From positions 367,394-431,393 of the forward strand of contig JAUJNO010000001.1 in assembly GCA_030448125.1 (NCBI GenBank): 64,000 nt of DNA. The letters run 5' to 3'. Made by a program: the position numbers and the translations under genes. The notes beneath the pieces were generated by a model, which was not told the origin of the DNA, searched no databases, and saw only the letters and a program-made list of their open reading frames with translations. This document shows, one piece after another, positions 9,202 to 16,261 of this stretch (position 1 is the stretch's first letter; each line of letters opens with the position of its first letter). The DNA comes from Rubrobacteraceae bacterium (GTDB lineage Bacteria > Actinomycetota > Rubrobacteria > Rubrobacterales > Rubrobacteraceae).

Positions 9202-9795
9202 CTAGTCGCGCATAGAGCATCGCACCATCTTTACCATGAGCTCTACCGCCTGCTCATCGCCTAGTCCCTGCTGCCGTACCAGTGAGCGCCAGGTCTGAAA
9301 GTCCAAGGCGTGGCCTAAGGCGGCAAGCAGCAACTCAAGCTGCCGGTCCTGTGCCACCCAACCGGTAACCAGGACGTATCGCATCCTGTTCCAGTGCTGT
9401 AAGTACGGTTCGGCGAACTCGCGCGTGAGGGGATGCACCTGCACGTCACGCAGGATACTGATCATCATCGGTTCCGTGCGCCGGTGGTAGGCATAGACCT
9501 CCGCGAGTGCTCTTCTCAGGCGGGCTTCAGGCTCGGCGACCTCAGTCCAGGAATCGGGTTCGGGCGGAGGATTCTGGCTCATGTAGTGAGAGGTGCACGC
9601 GACGAATAGGGCGTGTTCGTCAGGAAAGTGCCGGTAGACGGTGAGCCGCTGCACGCCCGCCTTCTCAGCTATAGCGCTGATGGTCGTCCTGGCGGGGCCG
9701 AGGGCCTGGTGAAGCTCTACCGTGGCCTCTGTGATCCGCTGCCGCGTCTCTTCCTGGCGCTCCGCCCGCCGCTTCATCTCATACTTACGCGCCAT
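9202..9795 (-). CDS. TetR-family transcriptional regulator
   Basis: 197 residues. The N-terminal TetR helix-turn-helix is clear (ITEATVELHQALGPARTTIS, then AGVQRLTVYRHFPDEHALF), followed by an all-helical ligand domain (EPDSWTEVAEPEARLRRALAEVY in part). It is divergent from the cupin and AhpD-like genes, and the intergenic region carries a symmetric site beside a promoter, so it probably represses that two-gene unit and itself. Confidence 0.9.
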   Translation of the reverse strand: MARKYEMKRRAERQEETRQRITEATVELHQALGPARTTISAIAEKAGVQRLTVYRHFPDEHALFVACTSHYMSQNPPPEPDSWTEVAEPEARLRRALAEVYAYHRRTEPMMISILRDVQVHPLTREFAEPYLQHWNRMRYVLVTGWVAQDRQLELLLAALGHALDFQTWRSLVRQQGLGDEQAVELMVKMVRCSMRD

Positions 9796-9826
9796 GTCTC
9801 AAACCCCAAAAACCTCCATAATTTTA

Positions 9827-9878
9827 TTGAACTTATGTGTTCAACGATATTGACATACACGCTTCGTCACGCTACTGT
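9827..9878 (+). promoter_or_regulatory. Candidate TetR operator and promoter of the cupin/AhpD-like unit
   Basis: A perfect inverted repeat TTGAAC-6-GTTCAA (9827-9844) is followed by a promoter-like TTGACA (9850-9855), a 17-base spacer and TACTGT (9873-9878) facing the cupin gene. Placement between the divergent tetR and cupin genes fits repressor control. Confidence 0.55.
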
Positions 9879-10002
9879 GTTCATTATACATCAGTGTTTA
9901 CTGTTTGAGAAAGGAGTAGATACAGCAGACGCCGCTGGGCAGGATTGCAGAACGTTTCGTGAAAGGGTGCGGGGCCACCCCGACCTATGGGAAGGAGAAA
10001 TA

Positions 10003-10455
10003 ATGATTGGTACGCAGATCGGCGAGCTTGAGTTGATGGAGGTCTGGTACGAAGACGACCCGACGATGCGGGTCAGGGTCAACTTCCCCTTTTTCGTGGG
10101 GAACGGGACCATGAGCACGGCAGTCGTCTACTTCGAGCTCGAGCCGGGCCACAGGCTTGGGACCCACACGGATAGCGCAGAAGAGATTCTCCTGATCCTC
10201 GAGGGGACGGCCGAGGTTTCTCTTGGAGACGAGCAGGGGCGGCTCTCCGCGGGGGAGATGGCGCTGGTGCCAGCCATGGTGCCGCACGGCTTGCGCAACG
10301 TGGGCGACGATACGGTGCGGGTCGTCGGGTTCTTCTCGAGCAATGTGGTGGTGAGCACGTTCGACCAGCCGATGATGCCCTTCAACCAACGAGTCGTCGG
10401 CACGCCGCCGGTCGTCGAGGAGGAGCAGGTCGCCACCGGGGACGCAGGTAGCTGA
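10003..10455 (+). CDS. Cupin-domain protein
   Basis: 150 residues; single cupin barrel with motif 1 around PGHRLGTHTDSAEEILLILEG in shortened form (H, H/D, E ligands: GTHTDSAEE) and motif 2 GEMALVPAMVPHGLRN. The ATG at 10003 follows GAAGGAG with 6-7 bases of spacing; the frame is open further upstream but without a better start. It is followed 11 bp later by an AhpD-like gene, and the pair may handle a quinone or peroxide-type substrate, but this is inference from family and context only. Confidence 0.85.
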   Translation: MIGTQIGELELMEVWYEDDPTMRVRVNFPFFVGNGTMSTAVVYFELEPGHRLGTHTDSAEEILLILEGTAEVSLGDEQGRLSAGEMALVPAMVPHGLRNVGDDTVRVVGFFSSNVVVSTFDQPMMPFNQRVVGTPPVVEEEQVATGDAGS

Positions 10456-10466
10456 GGAGGTAAGGG

Positions 10467-11069
10467 ATGACTCGCATCCTCACTATAGACCCCGAGCAAA
10501 CCCGAGGGTTGCGCAAACTATTGTTCTGGGCGAACAAGCGTCAGTATGGGGGAGTAGTCCCTGGCATCTTCAAGATAATGTTCCGCGATCTCAATATCGC
10601 TTTTCCCGGTGGCTGGCTCTACAACTACCTGCACATGCGGAAGGGATCTCCCCTCTCCCGCCTCCAGCGAGAGATGCTCGCCACAGTGGTCAACGGTCTC
10701 GTCGGAGGCGCTCCCTGACTGGGCTTGCACACGGCGGCCGTGCGTCGCCTGACCAAAGACGAGCACCTAAGCGCGGAGTTCGCCACCACCTGGCCTCAGT
10801 ACGACCTGGACCAGAAAACCCGCACACTCTTGGCCTACGCCAAGAAGCTGACCGAGGAGCCCAGCATGATCGAGGACTCCGACGTCGAGGCCCTGCGAGC
10901 GGCCGGTTGGGACGAGCAGGGGATATACGAAGCCACGGCGCTGATCTCGTTCTTCAACTTCAGCGGTCGGATGGAAGCGGCTTCGGGGCTGCCGATGGAT
11001 GAGATACCAGGAGAAGCACGATTTCCCGAAGCAAGTCCCGGTAAGCCAACTGTGTCAGTTCGTGCCTGA
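10467..11069 (+). CDS. AhpD-like/carboxymuconolactone decarboxylase-family protein with in-frame UGA at the catalytic Cys position
   Basis: Reading through one TGA (10716-10718) gives about 200 residues of an AhpD-fold protein; both halves are in the same frame. Upstream: MTRILTIDPEQTRGLRKLLF to RLQREMLATVVNGLVGGAP. Downstream: LGLHTAAVRRLTKDEHLSAE, then KTRTLLAYAKKLTEEPS and an FNFSGRMEAASGLPMDE tail, typical of the family. The UGA falls 15 residues after a conserved Glu (REM) and 4 before a conserved His (LGLH). That spacing is what AhpD shows for its proton-relay Glu, reactive Cys and His. The other Cys of CxxC is Gly here. A GC-rich hairpin starts 12 bases after the UGA. It is either a nonsense mutation of Cys or a selenocysteine codon. 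RBS GAGGAGG precedes the ATG. Confidence 0.7.
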
Positions 11070-11076
11070 CAAGGTA

Positions 11077-11108
11077 AAGAGTCGGGGTGTAGAAGCCCCG
11101 GCTCTTCT
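11077..11108 (+). terminator. Rho-independent terminator after the AhpD-like gene
   Basis: Stem AAGAGTCGGGG (11077-11087) with CCCCGGCTCTT (11096-11106), one G.T pair, followed by CTTATA. It closes the cupin/AhpD-like transcript. Confidence 0.75.
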
Positions 11109-11355
11109 TATACCCTCATGTGCTTGAGTTTCCGAGAACATTACCGTCAGCCGGAAACTCGGCTCGAAGCCGGTCCGGGACCCAACCCTTCTACTCGAAG
11201 TTTTCTTTACGCTTCACTCATTTGTAGCCGCGCTGTAACCGTAGTCTCCTACGATAGGGATAGCGGTCCCCGTGTCCTCTCTCATGCCTAGGACAAGCGG
11301 ACCGCTTTATAACGAGCGCATGATGCGTGGAGCTCGGTTTCCGAGAAGCCAACTC
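11109..11355. other. Intergenic stretch without a recognisable gene
   Basis: Part of a 577-bp gap between the AhpD-like gene and the next membrane protein gene. I see no coding sequence here; the second half of the gap holds a MITE-like element and a repeat copy, listed separately. Confidence 0.5.
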
Positions 11356-11481
11356 AGCCTGTTGAAAAACTCGATCCAGGGGTGTTTATAGGTGCATAGA
11401 CCGGCTCTAGAGACCCCAAATCGGCCTTTGGCGGCCAAATCGAGGGTCACAAGTGAGCACCGGCGACTTTTTCAACAGCCT
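11356..11481. mobile_element. MITE-like element, copy A (126 bp)
   Basis: Bounded by near-perfect inverted repeats: AGCCTGTTGAAAAACTCG at the left and, read on the other strand, AGGCTGTTGAAAAAGTCG at the right. No coding capacity. A second element with the same ends and size lies at 14666-14792; the two share the right-end sequence ACCGGCGACTTTT. The ends resemble those of insertion sequences, so this is probably a non-autonomous derivative. Confidence 0.7.
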
Positions 11482-11487
11482 CGCCAA

Positions 11488-11524
11488 CTCCTCTCGGCAG
11501 CTCGGTGAATAGAGCAACCCACCC
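11488..11524 (-). repeat. Dispersed intergenic repeat, copy 3
   Basis: On the minus strand: GGGTGGGTTGCTCTATTCAC then CGAGCTGCCGAGAGGAG. It lies directly beside the right end of MITE copy A. Confidence 0.6.
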
Positions 11525-11646
11525 TCTTAGCCCCTAGACGAAGGCCTTTGTAGAACCGCTCCCGCCCCTTCCGTTTTACTCCTCCATCGGATATGTTGGT
11601 CTTGGTAGCCAATCAAGCGGGATCCGAGAAGCGAGGAGATTATTGT

Positions 11647-12231
11647 ATGTCGACAAAGCTAACCCGCTGGGGCGGAGTGGCGGCCATACTGGGCGGGATA
11701 CTATGGATAGTGCCGTCCATTATCACCGCCTTCAAGCCCCGGGGTTGTATCGGCCTCGAGTGCGACGTAAGGACCATGAGGGATACCTCCGACGTCGCAC
11801 CCTTCCTGCTGCTCGCCTTGCTGCTTACTGCGGTGGGCTTGGCGGGAGTAGCGATCCGTGCCTGGAACACTGGACGCTTCGGACGGTTGGCGAAAGCGGG
11901 CGTGGCACTCTACGTGGTTGGCGTTGCGCTGTTCGTCCTGGGCACGGTGCTAACCGCTATATCCGAGGTTTTCTGGGTGCTGATGCTTCCGGCAGGCTTG
12001 GCTCTGATCGCCGGCCTGTTTCTCACAGGCATCGCCGTGTTCAAGACGGGGGTGCTGCCACGCTGGGTGGCGGTGCTGCTCGTTATAGGCTCGCTTGCGA
12101 TGCTGGGGTTCAACGACCAGAACGCCGAAGTGCTGATGGCGATACCGTTCGGGCTCGCGTGGGTAGCGGTGGGATACGCGCTCTGGTCGGACAGGAGTTC
12201 ACCGGTTCGGCGGACCGCGCCGGTGAGGTGA
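11647..12231 (+). CDS. Hypothetical membrane protein (six helices), paralogue of the next gene
   Basis: 194 residues with about six membrane segments. It opens with MSTKLTRWGGVAAILGGILW, has a short loop with two cysteines (PRGCIGLECDVRTM), and ends with a membrane segment and basic tail (GLAWVAVGYALWSDRSS). The ATG at 11647 is preceded by GAGGAG; the upstream extension of the frame lacks a better start. The next gene has the same opening (WSRWSGLAAMLGGALW) and ending (GLGWTVLGYMLWSEK), so this is a tandem duplication. Function unknown. Confidence 0.75.
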   Translation: MSTKLTRWGGVAAILGGILWIVPSIITAFKPRGCIGLECDVRTMRDTSDVAPFLLLALLLTAVGLAGVAIRAWNTGRFGRLAKAGVALYVVGVALFVLGTVLTAISEVFWVLMLPAGLALIAGLFLTGIAVFKTGVLPRWVAVLLVIGSLAMLGFNDQNAEVLMAIPFGLAWVAVGYALWSDRSSPVRRTAPVR

Positions 12232-12253
12232 TGGTGTAAACCGAAAGGCCTTA

Positions 12254-12889
12254 ATGTCGTCGAGTTGGTCCCGTTGGAGTGGTCTGGCGGCCATGCTGGG
12301 AGGAGCGCTCTGGATACCCTACGGCATCTTGGAGATGCTGGAGCCGTGGGGGGCGGACGTCGCCTACAGGGACGACGTAGGATACTCAGTAATCCCCGTC
12401 GCGTCGCTGTTCGTGGCGTACAGCATGCCCGGCAGCCTGGCTGTGCTGCTCACCTCGCTAGGGCTGCTTGGCGTATTTGCCCTGCTTAGGGTATCCGCCG
12501 GTCGTACCGGCAGGATCGGACTCATCCTGGTGTACGTCGCCTTAGCATTGTCCATCCTCAGCCTGGCCGGCGTGATCGCTCTGTTAGATCCGCTGTTTAC
12601 CGTCGGCCGGATCTTCGGTTCGCTCGCGCTCGGAACTGCGACCTTCCTGGTAGGTGTAGGTGCCCTCAGGAGCCGCATAGCGCTGGGCTGGACGGTCGCG
12701 CTGTTGTACCTCGGCCTCGCGGGGCTCTTCCTGTTCCCTCTATGGCCGCTGGTATACGCCCTGCAGTGGGTGCCGCAGGCTGTGGGGGCCACGTTCATGG
12801 TGCTGTTCGGCCTGGGCTGGACGGTGCTGGGCTATATGCTTTGGTCGGAGAAGGGGGAGAAGCTCCGGCAGCCTGCACGGGTAAGGTGA
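12254..12889 (+). CDS. Hypothetical membrane protein (six helices), paralogue of the previous gene
   Basis: 211 residues, about six membrane segments, same N-terminal and C-terminal signatures as the gene 22 bp upstream but without its two-cysteine loop. The pair would be co-transcribed. Such DUF-type membrane proteins are common in actinobacteria and have no assigned activity. Confidence 0.75.
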   Translation: MSSSWSRWSGLAAMLGGALWIPYGILEMLEPWGADVAYRDDVGYSVIPVASLFVAYSMPGSLAVLLTSLGLLGVFALLRVSAGRTGRIGLILVYVALALSILSLAGVIALLDPLFTVGRIFGSLALGTATFLVGVGALRSRIALGWTVALLYLGLAGLFLFPLWPLVYALQWVPQAVGATFMVLFGLGWTVLGYMLWSEKGEKLRQPARVR

Positions 12890-12921
12890 ATTTCTGAAAA
12901 GACCCTTCTTCTCGGAAATTC
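12888..12921. terminator. Hairpin between convergent genes
   Basis: GAATTTCTGA (12888-12897) pairs with TCGGAAATTC (12912-12921) with one G.T. It overlaps the stop of the membrane protein gene and lies ahead of the convergent marR gene. A bidirectional terminator role is inferred. Confidence 0.45.
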
Positions 12922-12942
12922 AGGTGCTCTCGTAGCAGAGCT

Positions 12943-13419
12943 TTAATCCTGCTCTTGGTTCTCCTCAAGCACGCTCGTCACCTCTTTGACGAGACCTTCG
13001 AACTGCCTCATCCTTTGCTCACCGAGGCGACGGGCACATTCTCCTTCGAGGCTCGCTATGATCTCATCTGCTACTCGCCGCGCTGCCCATCCTCGCTCTG
13101 TTAAGCGGATGATCTTGGCCCTACCGTCGGTGGGGTCCACCACGCGCTCGACGTAACCTGCTGCTTCGAGTTGGTTCACGGTGTAGCGCATGGCCTGCTT
13201 GGTGGTGCGAGCCCGCTCGGCTAGCTCGGTAAGGCGAAGTCCTCCCTTCCGGAGGTAGAAGAAGATGTTGTGGCCCCAAGAAGGGGAGGTATCGGTGTAA
13301 CCAGCGGCGGCTAAGTGAGCGTACAGCCTAGTGAGAAAGGCCTGGTAAGGGTTTCGTAACAGCTGACTGAACAGTACGTGGCCCTCCGAGCGCTCTTTGG
13401 TAGCCGTTGGATGCCCCAT
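12943..13419 (-). CDS. MarR-family transcriptional regulator
   Basis: 158 residues from the ATG at 13419, which is preceded by AGGAGG at 9 bases; the open frame reaches further upstream but that part is the promoter region. Winged-helix motifs: LRLTELAERARTTKQAMRYT, QLEAAGYVERVVDPTDGRAK. It is divergent from a RidA gene with a strong inverted repeat overlapping the facing promoter, so it likely represses ridA and itself. Confidence 0.88.
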   Translation of the reverse strand: MGHPTATKERSEGHVLFSQLLRNPYQAFLTRLYAHLAAAGYTDTSPSWGHNIFFYLRKGGLRLTELAERARTTKQAMRYTVNQLEAAGYVERVVDPTDGRAKIIRLTERGWAARRVADEIIASLEGECARRLGEQRMRQFEGLVKEVTSVLEENQEQD

Positions 13420-13435
13420 AGCAGCAAACCTCCTC

Positions 13436-13485
13436 TTGACAGAATGGTAAAAAGACTTTATTGTTATGTAAAAGTATTTTACCAT
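13436..13485 (+). promoter_or_regulatory. Promoter of ridA-like gene with MarR-type operator
   Basis: TTGACA (13436-13441), a 17-base spacer and TATTGT (13459-13464) face the RidA gene. A perfect inverted repeat ATGGTAAAA (13444-13452) / TTTTACCAT (13477-13485) brackets the -10 box. The AT-rich patch stands out from the surrounding GC-rich DNA. Confidence 0.7.
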
Positions 13486-13513
13486 CTGCTGGCCTAAGGG
13501 AAAGGAGGCAGTC

Positions 13514-13909
13514 GTGGAGCGACGGATTATCAATCCATGGACGTGGCAGGATCAGTTTGGTTTCGTTCAGGCAACTGAGATCAGCGGCGCACAGCGCACC
13601 ATCTTCTGCGCAGGACAGGTGTCGACGGACGACGAAGGAAGGCCGGTTCATCCCGGGGACATGCGCGCCCAGATCAACCAGGCGCTGGACAACCTTGAGA
13701 CAGTATTGAGGCAAGCGGGCGTTGCGCTGTCGGACGTGGTGCGCCTGAACTACTACACCACAGACGTAGATCGCCTTTTCGAGGCGTATGACGCCGTCGT
13801 CGGTCGCTTGGCGGAAGCGGGCTGCCAGCCCACTAGCACGCTGCTGGGTGTGACGCGCTTGGCTTTCCCCGAGCTCCTGGTAGAGATTGAAGCCACGGCA
13901 GTTGCCTAG
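13514..13909 (+). CDS. RidA/YjgF/UK114-family protein
   Basis: 131 residues. Conserved RidA features are present: an N-terminal beta part, IFCAGQVSTDDEGRPVHPGD, MRAQINQALDNLETVLRQAG and LLGVTRLAFPELLVEIEATA. RidA proteins hydrolyse reactive imine/enamine intermediates or act in related pathways as trimers. GTG start with GGAAAGGAGG upstream. The gene is controlled by a divergent MarR, which is unusual for a housekeeping RidA and suggests a specific catabolic or detoxification role. Confidence 0.85.
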   Translation: MERRIINPWTWQDQFGFVQATEISGAQRTIFCAGQVSTDDEGRPVHPGDMRAQINQALDNLETVLRQAGVALSDVVRLNYYTTDVDRLFEAYDAVVGRLAEAGCQPTSTLLGVTRLAFPELLVEIEATAVA

Positions 13910-14103
13910 ATACCTTCGAACATCCAAGCGACAGAGGCCGCACTCCGCTGCGCTGAGTACTGCCGCTGACGACGCTACTGGCATCCCGAAGCCGTTTGAG
14001 GGATCAGAGGGAGTGGAGAGAGGAGGTGACGTTATCTAGCGCAAACCCTGCCTTCAACACTAGTTCGCAACCACACCAACAGCACAAAGGAGTAGTACGA
14101 GCG

Positions 14104-14595
14104 ATGTTGACACCCGACGAGCAGGCGGTTACACACCTGCCAGCAGGCGAAGGAGAGACCCTGTGGGTCCTGGGCGTCTTTGTGACACTCAAAGCCCAGA
14201 GCGACGAGATAAGCCTCTACGAGGTTATATGCCCACCTGAAGCTGGTCCGCCTCCGAACATCCATCACCACCAAGACGAGGCGTTCTACGTCTTGGAGGG
14301 GAACTTCTCATTCCTCAGTGGGGACGAAACGATCGAGACTGAGCCCGGCTCATTCGTGTGGATACCGAGAGGCACTCTGCACACATTCAAATACACAGGG
14401 ACAAGTATGGGCAAGCTCTTAATAGCTAGCACGTACCCAGGGTCTCACGAGCGCTTCTTCCGAGATGTCGGCATACCCGTAAGCGACATGGCGACGTTTC
14501 AATCTCCCGATGGTCCGCCGGACATCGAGAAGGTTCTGAGCAGCGGCGAGAGGAACGACATACATTTCGTTCTGCCAAACGAAACGCGCGACTGA
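14104..14595 (+). CDS. Cupin-domain protein (quercetin-dioxygenase-like)
   Basis: 163 residues with both cupin motifs: PPNIHHHQDEAFYVLEGNFS (His, His, Glu ligands) and GSFVWIPRGTLHTFKYTG, plus the C-terminal part PGSHERFFRDVGIPV, typical of quercetinase-like cupins. ATG 14104 has AAAGGAG 12 bases upstream; an in-frame ATG further upstream (13996) exists but the extra sequence is low-complexity. Likely metal-dependent; substrate unknown. Confidence 0.82.
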   Translation: MLTPDEQAVTHLPAGEGETLWVLGVFVTLKAQSDEISLYEVICPPEAGPPPNIHHHQDEAFYVLEGNFSFLSGDETIETEPGSFVWIPRGTLHTFKYTGTSMGKLLIASTYPGSHERFFRDVGIPVSDMATFQSPDGPPDIEKVLSSGERNDIHFVLPNETRD

Positions 14596-14634
14596 TCACC
14601 CCGCCCTTATAAAAAAGAGACAGCACTCCCAGCA

Positions 14635-14663
14635 CCTCTATTCACCCAACTGCCGGGAAGGAG
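14635..14663 (+). repeat. Dispersed intergenic repeat, copy 4
   Basis: CCTCTATTCACCCAACTGCC then GGGAAGGAG. It ends two bases before the left end of MITE copy B, mirroring the arrangement at copy 3/MITE A. Confidence 0.6.
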
Positions 14664-14665
14664 TG

Positions 14666-14792
14666 AGCCTGTTGAAGAACTCCTTCGTGCCCTTTTCTGG
14701 GCTCCGTTTTGGGTGTCGAGAGCACCGTTTTTGGGCGTTTTGAGCCGAGTTCGGGATCCCTGTCCGGGCTACCGGCGACTTTTCAACAGGCT
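14666..14792. mobile_element. MITE-like element, copy B (127 bp)
   Basis: Ends AGCCTGTTGAAGAACTC and, inverted, AGCCTGTTGAAAAGTCGC. Same size and ends as copy A at 11356-11481, no coding capacity; internal sequence differs, while the right-end ACCGGCGACTTTT is shared. Confidence 0.7.
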
Positions 14793-14857
14793 GGAGTCTT
14801 CTCGAAAGCACGCTCCCCTACTCTGCCGTACACCGAGCGGATACCTTCCGCAGCGGA

Positions 14858-15931
14858 TCAGACCGGAACACCTTCGATGATGTAGAACGGCGTTCCGGTG
14901 CGGATAATGTCGGTCAACCGGAACCCAGCCTCAGCGTAGAGCCTCTCGAAATCATCGGCCGTTCGCTCCCGGCCTCCGAGCATGACGAGCATGTTCAGGT
15001 CCGAGAACTCGGCCGTTCGCTCCCGGCCTCCGAGCATGACGAGCATGTTCAGGTCCGAGAACTTCGCCCGGTCGGGCTCGTTCCCCGGCCGGATGACGAA
15101 CTCGACCAGCAGGAGCTTCCCGGTTTCTGCTATCGCCGCACGACACTTGCGCAGGATCTCGATCGCCGCTGCGTCGTCCCAGTCGTGGATAATACTCTTG
15201 AGCAGGTAGGCGTCTGCCCCGCCTGGCACCGCCTCGAAGAAGCTGCCACTAACGACCTCGCAACGATCCGCAACACCCGCCCGCGCCAGCAGATCCTCTG
15301 CACCAGCGACAACATGGGGCTGATCGAACAGGATGCCGCGCAGGACCGGATTCGTTGCCAGGATCGCCGTGAGGATTCTACCTTCGCCTCCTCCCACGTC
15401 GACCAGAACATCTATCTCCGAGAAGTCGTAGCTCTGCACGACCGCCTCGACCACTCCCGCAGAGAGGCCCGTCATCGCGGCATCGAAGATCGCGCTCTCC
15501 TCGGGGTGGGCTGCCAGGTATTCCCAGACGTTGGTCCCGTGCAACTCGGGGAAAGCTGGTTCGCCGGTTCTGACACTGTGAAGGAGGTGCCCCCAACTCG
15601 TCCTGAAGGACGGCTGGCCGATATACGTCGCCCAGCCGCGCAGCGAGCCAGGTGCATCCGTCCTGAGGTACTCCCCAACCGGCGTCGAGCCGAAGCGGCC
15701 ACCGTCGGTCTCCTCGACGAACACGCCGACGCTGGCAAGCGCGCGCAGCAACCGATAGAGGGTGGGCGCGTGCGTCCCCGTGGCCCTGGCCAGGTCCTCC
15801 GCGCTCCTGGGCCCTTCCTCCAGCAGGTCGGCGATCCCGAGCGTAGCGGCTACGTGAATCGCCTGGGACACCTCGTGGGCATTGGTCATCCGCAACAGGG
15901 CGTCCCGAGGAGCTAGCTCGCCCGCGCTCAT
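14858..15931 (-). CDS. O-methyltransferase (acetylserotonin O-methyltransferase-like) with internal 18-residue duplication
   Basis: 357 residues. N-terminal dimerisation domain (HEVSQAIHVAATLGIADLLE), SAM motif VDVGGGEGRILTAIL, GILFDQPHVV, and catalytic region LLKSIIHDWDDAAAIEIL. The segment FSDLNMLVMLGGRERTA occurs twice in tandem, encoded by a 54-bp direct repeat (14957-15064). Without the extra copy the length would match the usual ~335-340 residues. The duplicated part is a conserved stretch near the active site, so the extra copy may disturb the fold. ATG with AAGGAGG upstream. Confidence 0.88.
   Translation of the reverse strand: MSAGELAPRDALLRMTNAHEVSQAIHVAATLGIADLLEEGPRSAEDLARATGTHAPTLYRLLRALASVGVFVEETDGGRFGSTPVGEYLRTDAPGSLRGWATYIGQPSFRTSWGHLLHSVRTGEPAFPELHGTNVWEYLAAHPEESAIFDAAMTGLSAGVVEAVVQSYDFSEIDVLVDVGGGEGRILTAILATNPVLRGILFDQPHVVAGAEDLLARAGVADRCEVVSGSFFEAVPGGADAYLLKSIIHDWDDAAAIEILRKCRAAIAETGKLLLVEFVIRPGNEPDRAKFSDLNMLVMLGGRERTAEFSDLNMLVMLGGRERTADDFERLYAEAGFRLTDIIRTGTPFYIIEGVPV
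14957..15064 (-). repeat. 54-bp tandem direct repeat inside the methyltransferase gene
   Basis: Two adjacent 54-bp units (14957-15010, 15011-15064), nearly identical, differing at the last base. It keeps the frame, so it is a recent in-frame duplication or an assembly artefact. Confidence 0.9.
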
Positions 15932-16261
15932 CCGGTCCTCCTTCCCTCACACTACCAACCTCAGTATAGATCGCGCCGTATAGGCCTGCATCAATCGCCC
16001 GGGCTCGATCCAACCTCCGCCCGTAGGCCAGTTCGTGTAGAGGGGGACGTTGTACCTTCCGGGCCGGCGCCGTAGGTGACTAAAGGGGACCGACTATCGG
16101 CGCCACCGCGAGCTCTGAGATAGTTACTAAGTCAGTGGCGTTTCGGGTGCGTCCGGTAGCGCGAGAGGTTGGCTGCAAACGTCCCGTACTTTGAAACAAC
16201 GAGATTGGTTATGCGTATCTCGAAGAGGCAGGCCCGGTGTCTATCGTAAAGGAAGGTAGCT
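15932..16261. other. Divergent intergenic region, no gene seen
   Basis: 330 bp between the leftward methyltransferase and rightward glycosyltransferase starts. It must hold both promoters, but I see no convincing -35/-10 pair or repeat. A GGCGCC motif occurs twice (about 16065 and 16098). Confidence 0.4.
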
